Of a stretch of 47,500 nt of DNA, positions 45,501 through 47,500 are shown one piece after another. The stretch's first letter is position 1, and the number at the start of each line of letters is the position of its first letter. The notes beneath the pieces were generated by a model that did no database searches, was not told the origin of the DNA, and saw nothing but the letters and a program-made list of their open reading frames with translations. A program made the translations under genes and the position numbers. The stretch is from Mesostigma viride (lineage: Eukaryota; Streptophyta; Mesostigmatophyceae; Mesostigmatales; Mesostigmataceae), in contig RPFO01000060.1 of assembly GCA_009746045.1 (NCBI GenBank), forward strand, positions 1-47,500, read 5' to 3'.

Positions 45501-47314
45501 TAGTATCCCTTGCATGGTTGACATCACGCCTCCTACATCCATAGTTGCCCGGGTGGTGAAGTTAATTGAGTACCTGTATTGGACTCCCTTGCATTGGCCT
45601 ACCTTGGATGAGGTCACTGAATGGGATTAGATCATCTGCAGCCTGTCACTATCTGCTTTCTACCTGTCACAAAGGGGGAGGGGAGGGGGGGGCCAAGTCT
45701 CATGGAACAGATCGTTGTCTGGGGCCGGCCTTATCCCTTCGCCTCGCCGCAAATGTTATGCGCACTCTTGTCTACAGTTGATCCATTCATCCTCGCCTCT
45801 GCATCGTACCTAGTCCCTGGATGTGCACACAAAAGGTTGAGGAGGCGTCGGCTGGTCGGCTGCTGCTACAGGCATGGGTGTTATCATTATCTATTTTTTC
45901 CCAGATGAGACAGTGCTGTTTGCATTGGACCGGCGCTCTGGCCAGGGTTCGCTGCTGGTGCTGGTGAGTGGGGAGGCGGCACGCCCGACACCTGCTGGAG
46001 CCAAGGGCAGCCTCGTCAGTGTTGCAATTTCAGCGTTTGTGTGCACCAGCGGGCATGAAATGGCTGCCACATGGAGCCTTTTGGCCGCAGGTAGCGGCCA
46101 CCATGAAGAGTACCATGGCATACACAGACCATGATGAGGAATTCTAATGGTGATGGCTGTTGTGGCTATTGGGGTGGGTGGGCCCCTTGCCACTCGTTTT
46201 TCACCCACACAGGCCCGCAAGAACGCCACACAGGAACCATACGAGCCTAGGCCGGAGCTGGACGACTTTCAAGGGTAGGAAGAGATAAAAAAGTGTTGAT
46301 ATGCTCGTCACTCTATAGAGGATACCGTATTGCCTGTAGTGCTTGTGGAAGGGCCGAGGCTGGATCTGCACGACTTTCAAGGGTGAGAAGATAGCTATGT
46401 TAGAATGTTTGAAATCTTATTGATCACTTGAAGGGTCAACGACAGATCACACTGACACTTAGAGCCAAAGCTGGAGTTCAACGACTAACAGGGTAGAAAG
46501 GTATAGCAGTATAGAATTCGAGCGAAAGTATCTTATTCGTGGGGAATAGGATATAGTAGTAGCATTGTTTATGGTGCTTCTGTATGAACGAGCCCGTACT
46601 GGAGCTGGACCACTCCCAAGGGTAGGAAGACTAAATATATCTTGGATTCATTCTGTGCATTCTTAGCCTGCCCTGTGTCTGTGAGCCGTGACCATGTTTG
46701 TGTGTTCACTATGGGTCATGTCGCATTGCCTGCTCTTGTTGTCCCCTGCTAACTCTAGTTCTGTTCTTAGTATTATTGACGGCGTGCCCCCAGCTGTTCC
46801 TACATAAGTGACCCCGGCTGGCACAGTGATAGGGTGGCCCCGGCTGTTCTTGTATAAGTGACGGCGTGCCCCCGGCTGTTTCTATAAAAGTGATAGCGTG
46901 GCCCCAGCTGCTCCTATGTAAGTGACGGCGTGCCCCCATCTGCTCCTATGTAAGTGACGGCGTGCCCCCGGCTGTTTCGATATCAGTGACAGCGTGGCCC
47001 CGGCTGTTTCTATGTAAGTGACGGCGTGCCCCCGGCTGTTTGTAATTGACGGCGTGCCCCCGGCTGTTTGTAATTGACGGCATGGCCCCGGCTGTTCATA
47101 ATTGACGGCATGGCCCCGGCTGTTCCTATGTAAGTGACGGCGTAGCCCCGCCAATCCCTGAATAATTGACGGCGTGCCCCCGGCTGTTTCTATAGAAGCG
47201 ATGGCGTGCCCCCAGCTGCTTCTAGGTAAGTGACGGCGTGCCCCCTGCTGTTTCTATATAGCACACACATGCAGGACAATCAGCCTCTTTGACTTCCTCG
47301 CCGTCATGTTTTGA
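20583..47314 (+). CDS. Gene model (span): large surface protein with beta-helix, Pro-rich stalk, Ig-like domain and membrane region
   Basis: About 21 exons can be joined on the + strand by splice sites with matching phases; they are listed separately as internal CDS segments. Order in the product: (1) a right-handed beta-helix part (exons 1-7) with Pmp-type GGA(I/V/L/M) and FxxN repeats; (2) a very long Pro/Ser-rich stalk (exon 9); (3) a region with several Cys (exons 10-12); (4) a bacterial-type Ig-like domain split across exons 13 and 14; (5) an Ala/Gly-rich probable transmembrane helix (exon 15) with a conserved-looking HIQLLQMMNGLDIP and SMKWLSFVFSFP segment (exons 16-17), another Pro-rich loop, and short 3' exons. 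This suggests a secreted or plasma-membrane adhesin-like or receptor-like protein with an extracellular repeat domain. The function is unknown. The N-terminus lies upstream and the 3' end is uncertain or beyond the window. Confidence 0.8.
20822..21109. mobile_element. 288-bp TIR transposon (MITE-like) with TA target duplication
   Basis: Left end CCGTAGTGGCCCTTAT and right end ATAAGGGCCACTACGG are perfect 16-base inverted repeats. TA flanks both sides (20820-20821 and 21110-21111). Removing the element and one TA gives CAGTA-TAGTGCCGAAATG, which is the unit junction of the adjacent 63-bp minisatellite. So this is an insertion into that array's first unit. There is no coding capacity. TA duplication suggests mobilisation by a Tc1/mariner-type or similar transposase; the family is not recognised. 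Confidence 0.9.
21110..22118. repeat. 63-bp minisatellite A, about 16 copies
   Basis: Unit (G)TGCCGAAATGTGGGCTGGTG AGATAACATACTTGGGTGTA TATAAGTGCAGTGGTGAGTATA. Its GAAATGTGGGCTG|GTGAG core matches the end of exon 1 (GAAATGTGTGCTG|GTGGG). Because the unit is a multiple of three, all frames stay open and give long meaningless repeat peptides on both strands. Each unit carries two donor-like GGTGAG sequences. Confidence 0.95.
22180..23230. repeat. 62-bp minisatellite B, about 17 copies
   Basis: Unit GACATGTGGGCTGGTGAGTA AACATTGTTATGTGCAGGAG TATAGGTAGTGAGTATTGTGTA, with TTT for TTA and GATAAC for GTAAAC variants in a few copies. The first copy begins GCAGAAATGTGGGCTGGTGAGTAAACA, close to the exon 1 end and donor (GCAGAAATGTGTGCTGGTGGGTGAACA). 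It is a sister of minisatellite A. A further single decayed copy lies near 23785 (AAAATGTGTGCTGGTGAGTC). Confidence 0.95.
23231..24216. other. Intron 1 remainder; no gene
   Basis: No supported exon. It contains the isolated minisatellite-like copy near 23785 and AT-rich patches (23875-23950, 24100-24130). Confidence 0.45.
24217..24530. repeat. About 21-bp degenerate repeat before exon 2
   Basis: Repeats of (T/A)GCTGC(T/C)GCCACACGCTAACGCT with TTGTGTT variants; they extend to within a few bases of the exon 2 acceptor. Short peptides from this run are not genes. Confidence 0.85.
24537..24635 (+). CDS. Exon 2: beta-helix rung
   Basis: Acceptor CATAAACAG, donor AAG|GTGCGT. 33 codons in phase 0: TVGATGSTRLFEVMVNGISV then YFQNFIFKAPTQK. 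'G.TRLFEV...I.V.F.N..F' is the standard second strand set after the cap in Pmp-like beta-helices. It joins exon 1 (…KCVL) in phase 0. Confidence 0.82.
24676..25070. repeat. GGGC/GGCGGGC simple repeat, about 390 bp
   Basis: Almost pure (GGGC)n with occasional GGCGGC and GCAAGC breaks, starting about 40 bases after the exon 2 donor. It is G-quadruplex-prone and likely variable or mis-assembled in length. Gly/Arg/Ala- and Pro/Ala/Arg-rich frames through it are by-products. Confidence 0.95.
25292..25320. repeat. Poly-C run in intron 2
   Basis: About 25 consecutive C. Length is unreliable in any assembly. Confidence 0.9.
25601..25693 (+). CDS. Exon 3: Pmp-type beta-helix rung
   Basis: Acceptor CCATCACAG, donor GGG|GTGAGT, 31 codons in phase 0: SLEGGAMMLDGLNSLTLKLY then FTDVTFDTCYG. 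GGAM and FxxVTF fit the polymorphic-membrane-protein repeat. The last 48 bases plus the donor are repeated three more times downstream. Confidence 0.88.
25646..25945 (+). repeat. Four tandem copies of exon 3 end plus donor (about 80-bp unit)
   Basis: Each unit runs CGCTGAAGCTGTACTACGCG, GACGTGACGTTTGATACCTG, CTATGGGGTGAGTTGATTGG and TTATTTGGGGxxTATTTGTAA. All four keep (T/C)A(T)GGG|GTGAGTTG intact; copy 4 is the most diverged. The first copy is the real exon end. The extra copies hold four possible donors, of which the first is assumed used. Confidence 0.93.
26200..26367 (+). repeat. Acceptor-side repeats before exon 4
   Basis: Three related segments each contain GCCTTGG or TGCCCTTGGTA, a pyrimidine-rich tract and a CCCAG: CCTTGGTAGGATACTGCCCTTGG, CTGCCTGCCCTTGGTACCCT...CCCCAG, CTGCCTGCCCTTGGTACCCC...TCCCAG. 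The last provides the real acceptor. Confidence 0.7.
26368..26442 (+). CDS. Exon 4: Pmp-type beta-helix rung
   Basis: Acceptor CTTCCCAG, donor GTG|GTAAGT, 25 codons in phase 0: ARGGALYTKDCFVDCVRCTF then KNNYV. GGAL and FKNN are the two signatures of the Pmp repeat, one at each end. Three Cys are present. Confidence 0.9.
27429..27509 (+). CDS. Exon 5: Pmp-type beta-helix rung
   Basis: Acceptor TGGCTGGGCAG, donor GCG|GTGAGT, 27 codons in phase 0: SSQGGAVYLYKSTFMCYECT then WLNNSAA. GGAV and WLNN(S) signatures are clear. Confidence 0.9.
28198..28285. repeat. CACACATGCA/CACACATACA microsatellite
   Basis: Repeated ACACACATGC and ACACACATAC units in intron 5. Confidence 0.9.
28885..28965 (+). CDS. 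Exon 6: Pmp-type beta-helix rung
   Basis: Acceptor TTCCCGCGCAG, donor GCG|GTAAGA, 27 codons in phase 0: AEGGAIYGNHQLTEMKLLGN then TFTGDAA. GGAI followed by (L/N)xFxGD fits the repeat. Confidence 0.9.
28944..29115 (+). repeat. Three decaying copies of exon 6 end plus donor
   Basis: Copy 1 (exon): ACGTTCACAGGGGATGCGGCG|GTAAGAAGCGACTAGG. Copy 2 near 28988: ACGTTCACAGGGGATGCGGC|AGGCAGAAGCGAATAGG, donor lost. Copy 3 near 29080: ACGCATTTACGGGTGACACAGCG|GTTTGAAATGACTAGC, strongly diverged and including AGCTAGTGGGGAACG that matches the exon's AGCTGCTGGGAAACA. Confidence 0.88.
29690..29770 (+). CDS. Exon 7: last recognised beta-helix rung
   Basis: Acceptor GCGGCTGTTAG, donor CCG|GTGAGC, 27 codons in phase 0: GTPSKGTDIWLQSNQMHLYY then SPASPAP. 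KGTDIWL replaces the GGA motif, as is common in the last rungs. Confidence 0.78.
29858..29946. repeat. About 35-bp repeat, three degenerate copies
   Basis: GACTTTACTC(T/A)GTATCAATGTCTCTGTACCAACTT-type units in intron 7. Confidence 0.75.
30476..30530 (+). CDS. Exon 8 (probable)
   Basis: Acceptor TACGACGCGCAG, donor ACCT|GTAAGT, 18 codons plus one base: IYAGASGIVVDTTTLAYT. It enters in phase 0 and leaves in phase 1, which fits the start of exon 9. The donor region (GCGTATACCT|GTAAGTG(C/T)CGTGTCGTAGCGCT) is repeated directly after it. An alternative or extra exon at 30691-30790 is noted among the findings. Confidence 0.6.
30521..30590 (+). repeat. Duplicated exon 8 end plus donor (about 32-bp unit)
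   Basis: GCTGGCGTATACCTGTAAGT GCCGTGTCGTA then GCTGGCGTATACCTGTAAGT GTCGTGTCGTA: two near-identical units, both with an intact donor. A third weak relative (CTGGGCTATGCCTGTATGTG) lies near 30630. Confidence 0.88.
31481..32971 (+). CDS. Exon 9: giant Pro/Ser-rich stalk, reading frame broken at C runs
   Basis: Acceptor TTTCCATGTCTGCAG, donor GAG|GTGAGC. It encodes SPPPPP/PPPSPPPP repeats of the hydroxyproline-rich glycoprotein type found in algal walls and surface proteins. The repeat is good in one frame from 31483 to about 31550, in another to about 31690, switches again between 31690 and 31850, then is continuous for about 780 bases (SVPPNGPPDGSPVAPPGVIL is a landmark at 31911-31970). It shifts at a 16-C run at 32619-32634 and back at a 16-C run at 32838-32853, and ends ILVTSASGDAVSE in phase 0. 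The frame changes fall at C homopolymers, so they are most likely sequence errors, though real loss of the gene cannot be excluded. Confidence 0.78.
32990..33352. repeat. 29-bp minisatellite, about 12 copies
   Basis: Unit GCCCTTTTGTTTCGCCCCTT TCTCGGGTT, starting within 20 bases of the exon 9 donor. Cys/Phe/Pro-rich frames in it are by-products. Confidence 0.93.
33487..33552. repeat. (GT)n microsatellite
   Basis: About 32 GT dinucleotides preceded by GAGAGAGAGA, in intron 9. Confidence 0.97.
33980..34520 (+). CDS. Exon 10
   Basis: Acceptor GCCCCCTGGCAG, donor GTGG|GTGCGT, 180 codons plus one base. It continues exon 9 as SASGDAVSE-GDTMDLLMTV in phase 0. It contains two Arg-rich blocks (SRRHRSRRLQQ and LRRRRRRLL), and a Cys-bearing part (HCDSYN, SCLPMDFDTCSLTCALGF) followed by PAFVYIDVVPSAKGARIGIR. 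The Arg-rich blocks could be a processing site. No family is recognised. Confidence 0.8.
34616..35280. repeat. AACCA/AACCG/AACCC pentamer array grading into a degenerate 18-20-bp repeat
   Basis: 34616-34680 AAACC, 34690-34738 GAACC, 34739-34790 AAACC, then about 50 CCAAC/CCCAA units to 35072. 35073-35280 is a looser CCCAACCCAACTCCCCAA repeat. The minus strand is (GGGTT)n-like. Open frames on both strands (NPTQ, GWVGL) are artefacts. Confidence 0.96.
35338..35585 (+). CDS. Exon 11
   Basis: Acceptor CACACCCCAACAG, donor GAG|GTGAGG. It enters in phase 1 (G plus AC makes Asp) and leaves in phase 0. It reads DKLQPIIVPDYADTKLGNAM, RERLVLYGVNSPMHFSVYIR, and ends GFTWVDATGGGKNLRFE. It looks like a beta-rich extracellular segment; family not recognised. 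Confidence 0.85.
35586..35800. repeat. G-rich GTGAGGGAGGT repeat starting at the exon 11 donor
   Basis: Degenerate 25-30-bp units of GGTGAGGGAGGTGGG(G/A)TGAG(G/A)TTGAGG. The first unit is the donor itself (GAG|GTGAGGGAGG). Confidence 0.85.
35801..36323. other. Intron 11 remainder with a decayed copy of the exon 12 start
   Basis: At about 36206-36250, CCCCACCAGGCCCTGTCAAGAATGGCCTCACCATTCTCA resembles the real acceptor and exon start at 36312-36360 (GACTACCAGGCGCGCCCCGTCAAGAACGGCCTC...GTTCTCA). It is an upstream acceptor-side copy. Confidence 0.7.
36324..36435 (+). CDS. Exon 12
   Basis: Acceptor CACGACTACCAG, donor TTCG|GTGTGT, 37 codons plus one base: ARPVKNGLLVLKFKADVCAH then RTTGQRNVASRPFGILF. 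It joins exon 11 in phase 0 and exon 13 in phase 1 (GAT, Asp). It leads into the Ig-like domain. Confidence 0.85.
36420..36965 (+). repeat. About 80-bp minisatellite seeded by exon 12 end plus donor
   Basis: The exon end reads GGCATCCTATTCG|GTGTGTGGCCC. Repeats downstream carry GGCAT(C/T)(G/C)TATTCGGTGTATGTACC and CGGTGTGTGGCCCATTCATCATATTCAGTGCATGGCCC; the last five units are almost identical. Confidence 0.88.
37404..37556. repeat. Two tandem copies of about 76 bp
   Basis: GCATATGGGACATAGCGTATGGGAATAGGCATAGGGATAT...CCATAG(G/A)TATGTATGG, twice, in intron 12. Confidence 0.85.
37850..37994 (+). CDS. Exon 13: first half of Ig-like domain
   Basis: Acceptor CTCACCCTGGCAG, donor CTCAG|GTACGG, phase 1 in and phase 2 out. 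It reads DDQRPACIVTPRQPTVSSED, EFVFDIAWNERVVGFTETSL, then NISNGLLL. 'FxxxIxWNExVxGFxxxxLxIxNG' is the hallmark of bacterial-type Ig-like domains (SEPVTGF type). The domain is completed by exon 14. Confidence 0.9.
37983..38085 (+). repeat. Duplicated exon 13 end plus donor (about 53-bp unit)
   Basis: TGCTCAG|GTACGGGGGTGGCCAAGGATAAGTATGCTGATGACAAAGCTTTTGAT then the same with AAGAAGTATGCTGCTGACAAGGATTTTGAT. Both copies keep the donor. Confidence 0.93.
38326..40945. repeat. 55-bp minisatellite, about 47 copies, filling intron 13
   Basis: Unit ACTGGTAAATAGGGACCAGC TATCACCCC(T/C)TCCAACCTGA AGATACAATAAACAA. Very homogeneous, with C/T alternation at one site. The outermost right copy and one internal copy near 38771 read CTGGTAAGTCGGGACCAGGCATCAC, probably the ancestral form, with a donor-like CTG|GTAAGT and an acceptor-like ACCAG. 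About 2.6 kb of a 3.5-kb intron that splits one Ig-like domain. Confidence 0.96.
41083..41252. repeat. 29-bp AT-rich repeat, about 6 copies
   Basis: GATATCAAGCTATATATTGG CTATATATG units, in intron 13 before exon 14. Confidence 0.92.
41529..41680 (+). CDS. Exon 14: second half of Ig-like domain
   Basis: Acceptor ACAATCCGCAG after a C-rich tract, donor CACT|GTGAGT, phase 2 in (AG plus C, Ser) and phase 1 out. It reads FVVVDEAAGLYQVSIVPTGD, DFVILGIYEGACRDVAGWPS, then LESSTVQVQH. This is the expected back half of the Ig-like domain (Y.VSI.PT.D..V.L.I..G...D.AGNPS). It contains no ATG, so ATG-based searches miss it. Confidence 0.9.
41655..41895 (+). repeat. Four decaying copies of exon 14 end plus donor (about 68-bp unit)
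   Basis: Exon: CCGTGCAGGTCCAGCACT|GTGAGTTGGAC. Then ACGGTGCAGGTGCTGCACT|GTGATTTGGAC, ACGGCTCAGGTCCAGCTCT|GTGAGTTAATC and ACGGCGCAGGTCCAGCATT|GACAGTTGAA. Each is separated by a (T)CAGTGTTGACTAAGGACATAAGC tail. Two of three extra copies have lost the ideal donor. Confidence 0.93.
42159..42289 (+). CDS. Exon 15: probable transmembrane segment
   Basis: Acceptor CCCCGCTCAG, donor GCG|GTGCGT, phase 1 in (T plus AC, Tyr) and phase 0 out. It reads YTKSDNIEVIAGAASVAAAG then VIATGVASSFATSLSGAASM and GGLA. A stretch of about 25 small and hydrophobic residues after the charged DNIE is a likely membrane helix. An acceptor at 42112 would also be open but does not fit the phase of exon 14. Confidence 0.85.
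42290..43109. other. Intron 15 with two decayed upstream copies of the exon 16 start
   Basis: Near 42762, GTGCAG|CCAATGCTGGGCCATGTCCA, and near 43008, GTGCAG|ATCATGCTGGGCCACATTCAGCTGCAGCAGA, both resemble the real ATCCAG|TCCATGCTGGGCCACATCCAGCTGCTGCAGA. About 42395-42475 is an 18-27-bp TGCCAGTGGTG(A/C)(A/G)TA repeat. Confidence 0.8.
43110..43195 (+). CDS. Exon 16: membrane-proximal conserved segment
   Basis: Acceptor TTTCACTATCCAG, donor AACAG|GTAGGG, phase 0 in and phase 2 out: SMLGHIQLLQMMNGLDIPVD then PIVLEITN. The short 'HIQ.L..M..LDIP..P..L' pattern recurs in protist and fungal multi-membrane (TRP-like or PKD-like) proteins; I recall it only as a resemblance. Confidence 0.87.
43196..43838 (+). 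repeat. 40/41-bp minisatellite starting exactly at the exon 16 donor, about 16 copies
   Basis: Unit GTAGGGGATATAGTGACCAT GGATGGGCTGCAGTGATAACA. Unit 1 begins with the splice donor itself. Each unit ends (A/T)(A/T)CAG|GTAGGG, so it copies both an AG and a donor. Directly after the array, near 43858-43900, GTTGACCCGATGGTGCTGGAGATGGCCGGCAG|GTAGAG is a diverged second copy of the last 32 exon bases and donor. Confidence 0.95.
43839..44501. other. Intron 16 remainder with two decayed copies of the exon 17 start
   Basis: Near 44268, TCTCCCGCAACATGTCATGGCTCTCTTGGTTGTCTTCC, and near 44382, TCTCCCGCAACATGTCATGACTCCCTTGGTTGTCTTCG, resemble the real GTGGCGCGCAG|CATGAAGTGGCTGTCCTTTGTCTTCT. Each is followed by CATCCCCTT(T/A)ATT(G/C)ATGAGCTATT(T/G)CTGGT and a C-rich run. 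A run of about 21 C sits at 44355-44375. Confidence 0.82.
44502..44934 (+). CDS. Exon 17: membrane segment followed by a Pro-rich loop
   Basis: Acceptor GTGGCGCGCAG, donor GAG|GTAGTT, phase 2 in (AG plus C, Ser). It starts SMKWLSFVFSFPMFEKYNPQ, has a Pro-rich stretch (PPPSPRPPSPHPPPPSAPAE), then DDLMISAAGQFLGRRRLLAT and NCIELPLLCDLEGISGAAEE. The SxxWLSFxFxFP start is a short hydrophobic segment. The rest looks like a long extracytosolic or cytosolic loop. Confidence 0.85.
45022..45058 (+). CDS. Exon 18 (acceptor uncertain)
   Basis: AADKAIKRMPFD ending GATG|GTATGC. From the phase-0 end of exon 17, the fitting acceptor is CTCCGAG at 45021. The stronger acceptor TCTTTTTAG at 45005 would need phase 2 and is therefore not compatible as the sequence stands. 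The phase-1 end fits exon 19. Confidence 0.55.
45059..45395 (+). repeat. 12-bp GTAGACCTCATG array starting at the exon 18 donor
   Basis: About 25 units of (C/A)ATGGT(A/G)GACCT. The first unit overlaps the exon end (GATG|GTATGCTAGACC). The unit is a multiple of three, so MVDL-type frames are artefacts. Confidence 0.93.
45396..45904. other. Intron 18 remainder; no gene
   Basis: No supported exon. It ends with the pyrimidine tract CTATTTTTTCCCAG. Confidence 0.5.
45905..45963 (+). CDS. Exon 19
   Basis: Acceptor TATTTTTTCCCAG, donor CTG|GTGAGT, phase 1 in (G plus AT, Asp) and phase 0 out: DETVLFALDRRSGQGSLLVL. Confidence 0.8.
46213..46274 (+). CDS. Exon 20
   Basis: Acceptor CACCCACACAG, donor CAAGG|GTAGGA, phase 0 in and phase 2 out: ARKNATQEPYEPRPELDDFQ. 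It is acidic and Pro-containing, likely a soluble loop. The exon end is repeated downstream. Confidence 0.75.
46250..46640 (+). repeat. Four decaying copies of exon 20 end plus donor (about 110-bp unit)
   Basis: CCGGAGCTGGACGACTTTCAAGG|GTAGGAAGA, then near 46353 CGAGGCTGGATCTGCACGACTTTCAAGG|GTGAGAAGA, near 46462 AAGCTGGAGTTCAACGACTAACAGG|GTAGAAAGG, and near 46595 TACTGGAGCTGGACCACTCCCAAGG|GTAGGAAGA. All keep G|GT(A/G)(G/A). Confidence 0.9.
46772..47258. repeat. About 32-bp minisatellite in intron 20, about 15 copies
   Basis: Units of TGACGGCGTGCCCCCGGCTG TTTCTATGTAAG, with shorter 22-bp variants near 47040-47100. Each long unit holds a GTAAGT. It ends just before the exon 21 acceptor. Confidence 0.93.
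47275..47314 (+). CDS. Exon 21 (end uncertain)
   Basis: Acceptor CACACATGCAG, phase 2 in (GG plus G, Gly): TISLFDFLAVMF then TGA at 47312-47314. It reads like a hydrophobic membrane-helix start. Either this TGA ends the gene or a donor such as GCC|GTCATG splices on to a later exon; a good acceptor ACCTCTGCAG ends at 47492, eight bases before the window edge. Confidence 0.55.
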
Positions 47315-47500
47315 CCAACCGTCATCTGATGTACACAATCCAAACATCTTTTCAGGAAGGGCGTTTTTCTCTCTGTCCTGTTCATGTTCCCTACGCAAGA
47401 CACTCCCCCTCCTAACTCCTGCTATCTGTGCTATCTGTGCTATCTATTCTCCTAACTCCTGCTATCTGTGCTATCATCGACGACCTCTGCAGGACAGGCG
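47315..47500. other. Intron or 3' region to window end
   Basis: Two short copies of CTCCTAACTCCTGCTATCTGTGCTATC lie near 47409-47475, followed by the acceptor-like CAG at 47490-47492. Any exon after it is cut by the window. Confidence 0.4.

Noticed and set aside
45964-46144. Extra exon with VAATMKSTMAYTDHDEEF after CCGCAG at 46090
   Set aside because: It runs into TAA before a usable donor. Exon 19 joins exon 20 directly in phase 0, which is simpler.

Overview
The window looks like nuclear DNA of a eukaryote, most likely a green alga (chlorophyte or prasinophyte). Reasons: many small GC-rich exons with GT(G/A)AG(T/G) donors and (C/T)AG acceptors, a very large SPPPP-type proline-rich exon typical of algal wall and surface proteins, dense minisatellites, and LINE and Ty3/gypsy elements. 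There is no bacterial operon structure, no rRNA or tRNA gene that I can recognise, and no CRISPR array. The species cannot be named from sequence alone.

Left third (1-17 kb): a transposon graveyard with one young element. About 1.94-2.84 kb is a decayed LINE reverse-transcriptase 3' half on the + strand; a second decayed relative lies at 16.6-16.9 kb. Between them is a complete 11,587-bp Ty3/gypsy retrotransposon on the - strand (3903-15489). It has two 676-bp LTRs that differ at three positions by eye, a perfect 5-bp target duplication (ATGTG), a putative primer-binding site and a polypurine tract. It inserted into the C-terminal endonuclease-like region of another LINE; removing the element and one ATGTG restores the reading frame there. 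In its own orientation the element reads: 5' LTR, PBS, ORF0 (117 aa, with an RNase H1 N-terminal/caulimovirus P6-like hybrid-binding domain), a Gln-rich N-terminal Gag ORF, Gag with a CCHC zinc knuckle, Pol (protease, RT, RNase H, integrase, chromodomain), an unknown third ORF probably reached by splicing, PPT, 3' LTR.

Middle (17-20.5 kb): mostly no gene that I can support, with a 31-bp minisatellite of about 20 copies.

Right part (20.6-47.5 kb): one very large multi-exon gene on the + strand, reconstructed here from splice sites whose phases match between neighbouring exons at almost every junction. The predicted protein has an N-terminal right-handed beta-helix region with Pmp-like GGA(I/V/L/M) and FxxN repeats, one rung per phase-0 exon. 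This is followed by a long Pro-rich stalk, a Cys-containing region, a bacterial-type Ig-like domain, and a membrane segment with a conserved-looking cytoplasmic or multi-membrane tail. Both gene ends are unresolved: the start lies upstream of 20.58 kb and the end is near or beyond the window edge.

The most striking pattern is in the introns of this gene. At many junctions the exon's last 10-50 bases plus the splice donor are repeated in tandem, from 2-4 decaying copies up to minisatellites of 16 units; at a few acceptors the intron end plus exon start is repeated instead. Several large introns therefore seem to have grown from repeated splice-site-spanning units. A 288-bp TIR transposon has inserted, with a TA duplication, inside the first unit of one of these arrays.
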